64,000 nt of DNA from Actinoplanes couchii (GTDB lineage Bacteria > Actinomycetota > Actinomycetes > Mycobacteriales > Micromonosporaceae): positions 1 through 64,000 of the forward strand of contig NZ_BOMG01000080.1 in NCBI RefSeq assembly GCF_016862075.1, read 5' to 3'. How positions within the stretch are numbered: position 1 is the first letter of the stretch; every line of letters starts with the position of its first letter. This document shows positions 60,473 through 64,000 of the stretch, piece after piece. Both the position numbers and the translations under genes were made by a program. The notes below the pieces were generated by a model. That model worked only from the letters and a program-made list of their open reading frames with translations, did not search any database and was not told the origin of the DNA.

Positions 60473-61060
60473 GTGCCACGCGTCTCCGAAGCCCATCTTG
60501 CCGCCCGCCGCCAGCAGATCCTCGACGCCGCGGCACGGTGTTTCGCCCGCAACGGCTTCCATCAGACGTCGATGCAGGACGTGATCAAGGAGGCGGGCCT
60601 GTCGGTCGGAGCCTTCTACCGCTACTTCAAGAGCAAGAACGAGCTGATCACCGCCATCGCCGGTGAGAAGATCTCCGCGGTCACCGACGTCCTCGACCAG
60701 CTGCTGGAAACCGAGCCGATGCCGCCGATCCCCGTCATGCTGGAGCAGGTCCTGGAGGTCGTCGACGCCGCGGTCGACAACGGCGGCCCGGTGCTGATCG
60801 CCGTTCAGGTGTGGGGTGAGGCCGTCCACGACCCTGAGGTGGGGGCCCTGGTCGCGGAGATCTACGGCCGGGTCCGGGGCCGGGCCGTCCGGACCGCCGA
60901 ACGGGCCCAGGCCACCGGCCAGCTCCCGCCCGACGCCGACCCGGCCGGCATCGGCGCCGCTTTCTTCGGCCTGGTGCAGGGTTACATCCTCCAGCGGGTC
61001 CTGCTCGGCAACGTCGACCGCCAGCTCTACATGAACGGGGTCCGGGCCCTCCTCGGCTGA
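60473..61060 (+). CDS. TetR-family transcriptional regulator
   Basis: A 195-residue TetR repressor. The DNA-binding domain is RRQQILDAAARCFARNGFHQTSMQDVIKEAGLSVGAFYRYFKSKNELITAI. The C-terminal ligand domain (TetR_C, QVWGEAVHDPEVGALVAEIYGRVRG ... FFGLVQGYILQRVLLG) is of the AcrR-like kind. It lies downstream of the acyltransferase gene on its own promoter and is convergent with the YwiC-like gene. The target is unknown. Confidence 0.9.
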   Translation: MPRVSEAHLAARRQQILDAAARCFARNGFHQTSMQDVIKEAGLSVGAFYRYFKSKNELITAIAGEKISAVTDVLDQLLETEPMPPIPVMLEQVLEVVDAAVDNGGPVLIAVQVWGEAVHDPEVGALVAEIYGRVRGRAVRTAERAQATGQLPPDADPAGIGAAFFGLVQGYILQRVLLGNVDRQLYMNGVRALLG

Positions 61061-61100
61061 GGCCTTCCCCGCTGTTCGGCTGGTCCTCGTTGCTCCATCG

Positions 61101-61832
61101 TCAAGGAACAGTCGCCGCCGCGACCAGGATCAGCACACTCGCGCCGATCTCCACGAAGCCGACCTGCTGGGGCGTCAGAGGCCGGCCGGGCAGCACCCAC
61201 GCCCGGACCAGCAGGAGCCCGAACACCGCCGCGGCGAGCACTCCGAACATCGCCGCCGTGACGAGGGCGGCCACGTGGTAGAGCACCGACGCGCGCCGGT
61301 AGGTGACGCTGCCGCGTTCCCGGATCATCGTCTTCACGTAGAGCACCGTGCCGGTGAAGTACAGCAACACGATCAGGAACGGCTCCCAGCGCGGCTCGGT
61401 GGCGGCGACCACCGCGACGACCGGGACCATGAGACAGCTCTGCAGCACCGAGGCGAGGTCGTTGAGCAGAGCACGCTCGTGGCGACGCCAGGCGAACCAG
61501 GCATTGACTCCGAGCAGCGCGGCATAGGCCGGTGCGAACCACAGCAGCGCCGGCCGGGCCGCGATCACCGGTAGGGACAGGGCCACCGTCAGGGGCGCAT
61601 AGAGCTGGATCTGAACGCGGAAACGTGCCAAGCGGCGGGTCTTGATCGCCTGGAGCACGTAGTAGGACAGCAGGTATCCGCACAGCCAGGCCCCGAGCAG
61701 CGGAAGGTCCGGCCAGGCGAACCCGAACGTGATCAACCCGGCCAGGTAGGGCAGCAGCAGCATCGCCCAGGCCCCGTGCTGCGGCGGGACGAACTGCCGG
61801 ATCCTGCGCCGGCGTACGGGTGTGGTGGTCAC
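61101..61832 (-). CDS. YwiC-like membrane protein
   Basis: A 243-residue integral membrane protein with the YwiC signature FVPPQHGAWAMLLLPYLAGL and about seven hydrophobic helices (LPLLGAWLCGYLLSYYVLQA, LYAPLTVALSLPVIAA, ALLWFAPAYAALLGVNAWFAW, PFLIVLLYFTGTVLYV and others). The GTG at 61832 has GAGGTG 5 nt upstream; longer frames upstream lack this. YwiC is linked with nitrate respiration loci in Bacillus, but its function is not established and no such genes are here. Confidence 0.85.
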   Translation of the reverse strand: MTTTPVRRRRIRQFVPPQHGAWAMLLLPYLAGLITFGFAWPDLPLLGAWLCGYLLSYYVLQAIKTRRLARFRVQIQLYAPLTVALSLPVIAARPALLWFAPAYAALLGVNAWFAWRRHERALLNDLASVLQSCLMVPVVAVVAATEPRWEPFLIVLLYFTGTVLYVKTMIRERGSVTYRRASVLYHVAALVTAAMFGVLAAAVFGLLLVRAWVLPGRPLTPQQVGFVEIGASVLILVAAATVP

Positions 61833-61985
61833 GGGTTCACCTCGATCCGGCCGTGGGCACCGCGTTCGGTGTCCACGAGCGGACGTTACGACGGGGAACG
61901 ACGTCGTGAACAGGGTCGGAGGTCCCGTCGGTTCGGGCCGGTGGGCCGGGCCCTTCAGCCCCTGAACAGCCCTGCCGTGATCGGT

Positions 61986-61998
61986 TAGCCTGGCCGTC
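61986..61998 (+). promoter_or_regulatory. -10 box upstream of the cysE leader peptide
   Basis: TAGCCT at 61986-61991, 7 nt before the ATG at 61999. The pattern matches the leaderless starts elsewhere in the window. Confidence 0.5.
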
Positions 61999-62112
61999 AT
62001 GAGTGAGCGGGACACCCTGCGGCGGTCGGCCGGTTACCGGTTCGCCGTGCCGATGGCGGGCCCGCACGTGCGACGGGTCTTCGACGAGCGCTGTCCCAGC
62101 CGGCCCGCCTGA
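61999..62112 (+). CDS. Possible 37-residue leader peptide upstream of cysE
   Basis: A short open frame, ATG 61999 to TGA 62110-62112, placed just after a -10 box. The peptide is basic and includes one cysteine near the end (FDERCPSRPA). It lies 126 nt before cysE. Leaderless, cysteine-containing upstream peptides that control cysteine genes are known in mycobacteria. Here only one cysteine is present, so control by cysteine is speculative. It may equally be a chance frame. Confidence 0.4.
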   Translation: MSERDTLRRSAGYRFAVPMAGPHVRRVFDERCPSRPA

Positions 62113-62178
62113 GCCCGGCCCGGACTCCGGACATCTCCCGGCCTGCCTCCACCGTCCCGGACCCGGTGTGTCACGGTT

Positions 62179-62192
62179 GCCCCGGCCGGGGC
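62179..62192. promoter_or_regulatory. GC palindrome in the cysE leader
   Basis: GCCCCGGCCGGGGC, a perfect palindrome between the short leader frame and cysE. It could form a stem with a 4-nt loop acting as attenuator or pause hairpin; it may be coincidence in such GC-rich DNA. Confidence 0.4.
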
Positions 62193-62238
62193 CGGCGCCG
62201 TTCCCGCCTCCGCCCGCTCACCACCTGAGGAAAGACCC

Positions 62239-62886
62239 GTGCTGGAAGACATCCGCGCCTACTGCCGGCGCGACCCCGCCCTGTACGGGATCCGGGTGGC
62301 CGAAGTGCTGCTCTATCCCGGACTGTGGGCGCTCTGGGGCCACCGGACGGCCCACCTGCTGCACCGCGCCCGCATTCCGTTCCTGCCCCGCCTCGTCTCC
62401 CAGCTGATGAGGTTGTTCACCGGGATCGAGATCCATCCCGGCGCGGTGATCGGCAGACGGCTCTTCATCGACCACGGGGCGGGCGTGGTCGTCGGGGAGA
62501 CGGCGCGCATCGGCGACGACGTCACCATGTACCACCAGGTCACACTCGGCGGCCGTGGCTGGCAACGGGACGCCAAGGGCAGCCGCCGTCACCCGGAGGT
62601 GGGAGATCGTGTGGTGCTCGGGGTCGGCGCCACCGTGCTCGGCCCGGTGCGGATCGGGGACGACGCGGAGATCGGGGCGCTCGCTCTCGTCCTCTCCGAC
62701 GTTCCCGCGGGCGCCCGGTTGCGGGCGCCGGCCGCCGAAGCCGTACCTGATTCACGCCCGGATCCGGCGGCGGATCCGCATTCACGCCCGGATCCGGCGG
62801 CGGATCTGCGCAAAGACTCCTCACCACTCTCTGATAGACCGAACTACACCACGATCGCCGGCGCCAACCCAGGAGCGAGGACATGA
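62239..62886 (+). CDS. cysE: Serine O-acetyltransferase
   Basis: A 215-residue short-type CysE (EpsC-like). The left-handed beta helix has hexapeptide repeats: FTGIEIHPGAVIGRRLFIDHGAGVVVGETARIGDDVTMYHQVTLGGRG, with the catalytic His of DHG and HPEVGDRVVLGVGATVLGPVRIGDDAEIGA. It transfers acetyl from acetyl-CoA to serine, giving O-acetylserine. The GTG at 62239 has GAGGA 7 nt upstream. The C-terminal tail is extended by about 45 residues and holds a duplicated decapeptide (SRPDPAAD twice). The usual Ile end that docks in CysK is absent. It overlaps cysK by ATGA. Confidence 0.93.
   Translation: MLEDIRAYCRRDPALYGIRVAEVLLYPGLWALWGHRTAHLLHRARIPFLPRLVSQLMRLFTGIEIHPGAVIGRRLFIDHGAGVVVGETARIGDDVTMYHQVTLGGRGWQRDAKGSRRHPEVGDRVVLGVGATVLGPVRIGDDAEIGALALVLSDVPAGARLRAPAAEAVPDSRPDPAADPHSRPDPAADLRKDSSPLSDRPNYTTIAGANPGART
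62750..62809 (+). repeat. 30-bp in-frame tandem duplication in the cysE tail
   Basis: Units 62750-62779 and 62780-62809 differ at one position and encode SRPDPAADPH followed by SRPDPAADLR. The duplication lies in the low-complexity tail outside the catalytic beta helix. Confidence 0.85.
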
Positions 62887-63803
62887 TTTACAACGACGTC
62901 ACCGAGCTGATCGGCCGGACCCCGATGGTGCGGCTGACCCGTTTCGAACCCGGTCTGCCGGCCAAACTGATCGCCAAACTCGAGTCCGCCAACCCCGGCG
63001 GCAGTGTCAAGGACCGGATCGCCCTGGCGATGATCGAGGCCGCGGAGGCCACTGAGGAGCTGCGCCCCGGATCCTCGATCGTGGAGGCGACCAGCGGGAA
63101 CACCGGCATCGGCCTGGCGCTGGTGGCAGCTGCCCGGGGGTACAGCCTGACCCTCACGATGCCGGACAGCATGAGCGCGGAGCGGCGGGCGCTGCTGCTG
63201 GCGTACGGCGCGAAACTGGTGTTGACCCCCGCTGCCGAAGGCATGAGGGGCGCCGTCAACCGGGCCCTGGAGATCGCCGAGGAGCAGCGTGCCTGGCTGC
63301 CGATGCAGTTCGACAACCCGGCCAACCCGGACATGCACCGGCGTACGACCGCGCTGGAGATCTGGAACGACACCGACGGGCGGCTGGACCTGTTCGTCGG
63401 CGGGGTCGGTACCGGCGGCACCCTGACCGGAGTCGGTCAGATCCTCAAGGAGAAGCGTCCCGAGCTGCAGGTCTACGCGGTCGAGCCGGACGAGTCGCCG
63501 GTGCTGTCCGGTGGCCCGTCGGGACCGCACGGGATCCAGGGCATCGGCGCCGGGTTCGTGCCGGAGGTGCTCGACCCGACCATTTACGACGAGGTCGTGC
63601 GGGTGACCGTCGACCAGGCCCGGGAAGCCGGGCGGCAGCTGGCCCGCACCGAGGGCATCCTGGCCGGGGTCTCCAGCGGCGCCGCCCTGCACGCCGCGCG
63701 GGAACTGGCCTGGCGGGCCGAGAACGTGGGCCGGACCATCGTCGTCATCCTGCCCGACACCGGCGAGCGTTACCTGAGCACCCCGCTGTTCGCGGAGTCC
63801 TGA
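62883..63803 (+). CDS. cysK: Cysteine synthase A (O-acetylserine sulfhydrylase)
   Basis: A 306-residue PLP enzyme of usual length. The Schiff-base Lys43 is in ESANPGGSVKDR, the substrate loop is TSGNTG (near 73) and the phosphate-binding loop is GVGTGGTLTG. GPHGIQGIGAGFVPEVL, GILAGVSSGAALHAA and PDTGERYLST are also typical. It converts O-acetylserine and sulfide to cysteine. It is translated with cysE via ATGA at 62883-62886, a two-step cysteine biosynthesis operon, and is followed by a strong terminator. Confidence 0.95.
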   Translation: MIYNDVTELIGRTPMVRLTRFEPGLPAKLIAKLESANPGGSVKDRIALAMIEAAEATEELRPGSSIVEATSGNTGIGLALVAAARGYSLTLTMPDSMSAERRALLLAYGAKLVLTPAAEGMRGAVNRALEIAEEQRAWLPMQFDNPANPDMHRRTTALEIWNDTDGRLDLFVGGVGTGGTLTGVGQILKEKRPELQVYAVEPDESPVLSGGPSGPHGIQGIGAGFVPEVLDPTIYDEVVRVTVDQAREAGRQLARTEGILAGVSSGAALHAARELAWRAENVGRTIVVILPDTGERYLSTPLFAES

Positions 63804-63811
63804 CAACGGCA

Positions 63812-63845
63812 TGACGTCCCGGCGCGGACAGGCGCCGGGACGTCA
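63812..63845. terminator. Bidirectional terminator between cysK and a convergent gene
   Basis: Arms of 14 bp (63812-63825 and 63832-63845) are perfectly complementary with a 6-nt loop. It lies 8 nt past the cysK stop and 12 nt before the stop of the leftward gene, so it can serve both. Confidence 0.8.
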
Positions 63846-63857
63846 CCGGTCGGACGA

Positions 63858-64000
63858 TCAGAAGTTGGTCTTGACGCCGGCCGACTTGCAGGCCGCGTTG
63901 AGCGCCTTGCTCGCCTTGCCCGACTCCGGGGAGTCGATGGCCGAAGCCGGGTCCGCGGCCTCGGTGGCCTTGGTCGTCTCCGCCGCGATGATCAGCACGT
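63858..64000 (-). CDS. C-terminal end of an unidentified protein (partial)
   Basis: The final 46 codons of a leftward gene cut by the window edge. They read VLIIAAETTKATEAADPAS and end AACKSAGVKTNF before TGA 63858-63860. It is Ala/Lys/Ser-rich with one cysteine near the end, as in small secreted or lipoprotein-like domains. No family can be named from this piece. Confidence 0.55.
   Translation of the reverse strand, partial: VLIIAAETTKATEAADPASAIDSPESGKASKALNAACKSAGVKTNF

Noticed and set aside
1..64000. Insertion sequences, integrases or prophage genes
   Set aside because: No transposase, integrase or phage structural motif and no terminal inverted repeats with target duplication were found.

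Overview
The window looks like chromosomal DNA of a high-GC actinomycete, most likely Micromonosporaceae (Actinoplanes-like). GC is very high throughout, GTG and TTG starts are common, many genes begin 6-7 nt after a TANNNT -10 box (leaderless transcription), and typical actinobacterial families dominate (S24-like GNSM protein, PucR, WYL and PadR regulators, GH64 glucanase with a ricin-type lectin, YwiC). I see no insertion sequence, CRISPR array, phage genes or rRNA. This is inference from the sequence alone.

Layout. 1-2094: a GC heptamer repeat, an S24-like protein, an HD-like protein and a lone acyl-CoA-dehydrogenase-like enzyme. 2161-14004: an eleven-kb, tightly overlapping operon holding a peptide-type ABC importer, four luciferase-like flavin monooxygenases, an acyl-CoA-dehydrogenase-type monooxygenase and an aldo/keto reductase. 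This is the usual make-up of organosulfur or heteroatom scavenging loci. 14011-17314: an F420-type nitroreductase-like protein, a polyamine-type binding protein and a diguanylate cyclase. 17606-22672: a sugar kinase, a class II aldolase-aminotransferase fusion and a divergent PucR regulator. 22756-34587: a large SF1 helicase, a NIPSNAP/Rrf2 pair, a beta-helix membrane protein, an orphan hypA, and a TetR/thioesterase-patatin fusion/AidB-like operon with a perfect palindromic operator. 34704-36299: a secreted beta-1,3-glucanase.

36313-45206 is the most unusual part. Four tRNA-like RNA elements (77-78 nt) each lie at the 5' end of a transcription unit. All share the same TATGCT -10 box exactly 7 nt upstream and are followed almost at once by a ribosome binding site. 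The elements keep the tRNA D-arm, variable loop and T-arm signature, but have a 10-bp acceptor stem instead of 7 bp and a hypervariable anticodon arm. The downstream genes are a ribonuclease-inhibitor-type LRR protein, three paralogous ankyrin-repeat proteins and one decayed paralogue. They end in a MoxR AAA+ ATPase and a VWA protein that also carries an HExxH motif. I propose this as a tRNA-mimic-controlled MoxR-VWA/ankyrin/LRR system, possibly a conflict or stress system.

45217-54929 holds small regulatory units: an SdpR/SdpI-like pair with a 32-bp dyad, a LysM-like membrane protein, a TetR next to a gene broken by an in-frame TAG, a WYL regulator/hydrolase pair, HAD and methyltransferase genes, a nitronate monooxygenase, and a PadR with a 28-bp palindrome controlling an acyl-CoA dehydrogenase. 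56775-64000 holds a GGDEF-EAL protein, an acyltransferase, a TetR, a YwiC protein and the cysE-cysK operon with a possible short leader peptide, then a strong bidirectional terminator and the end of one further gene.
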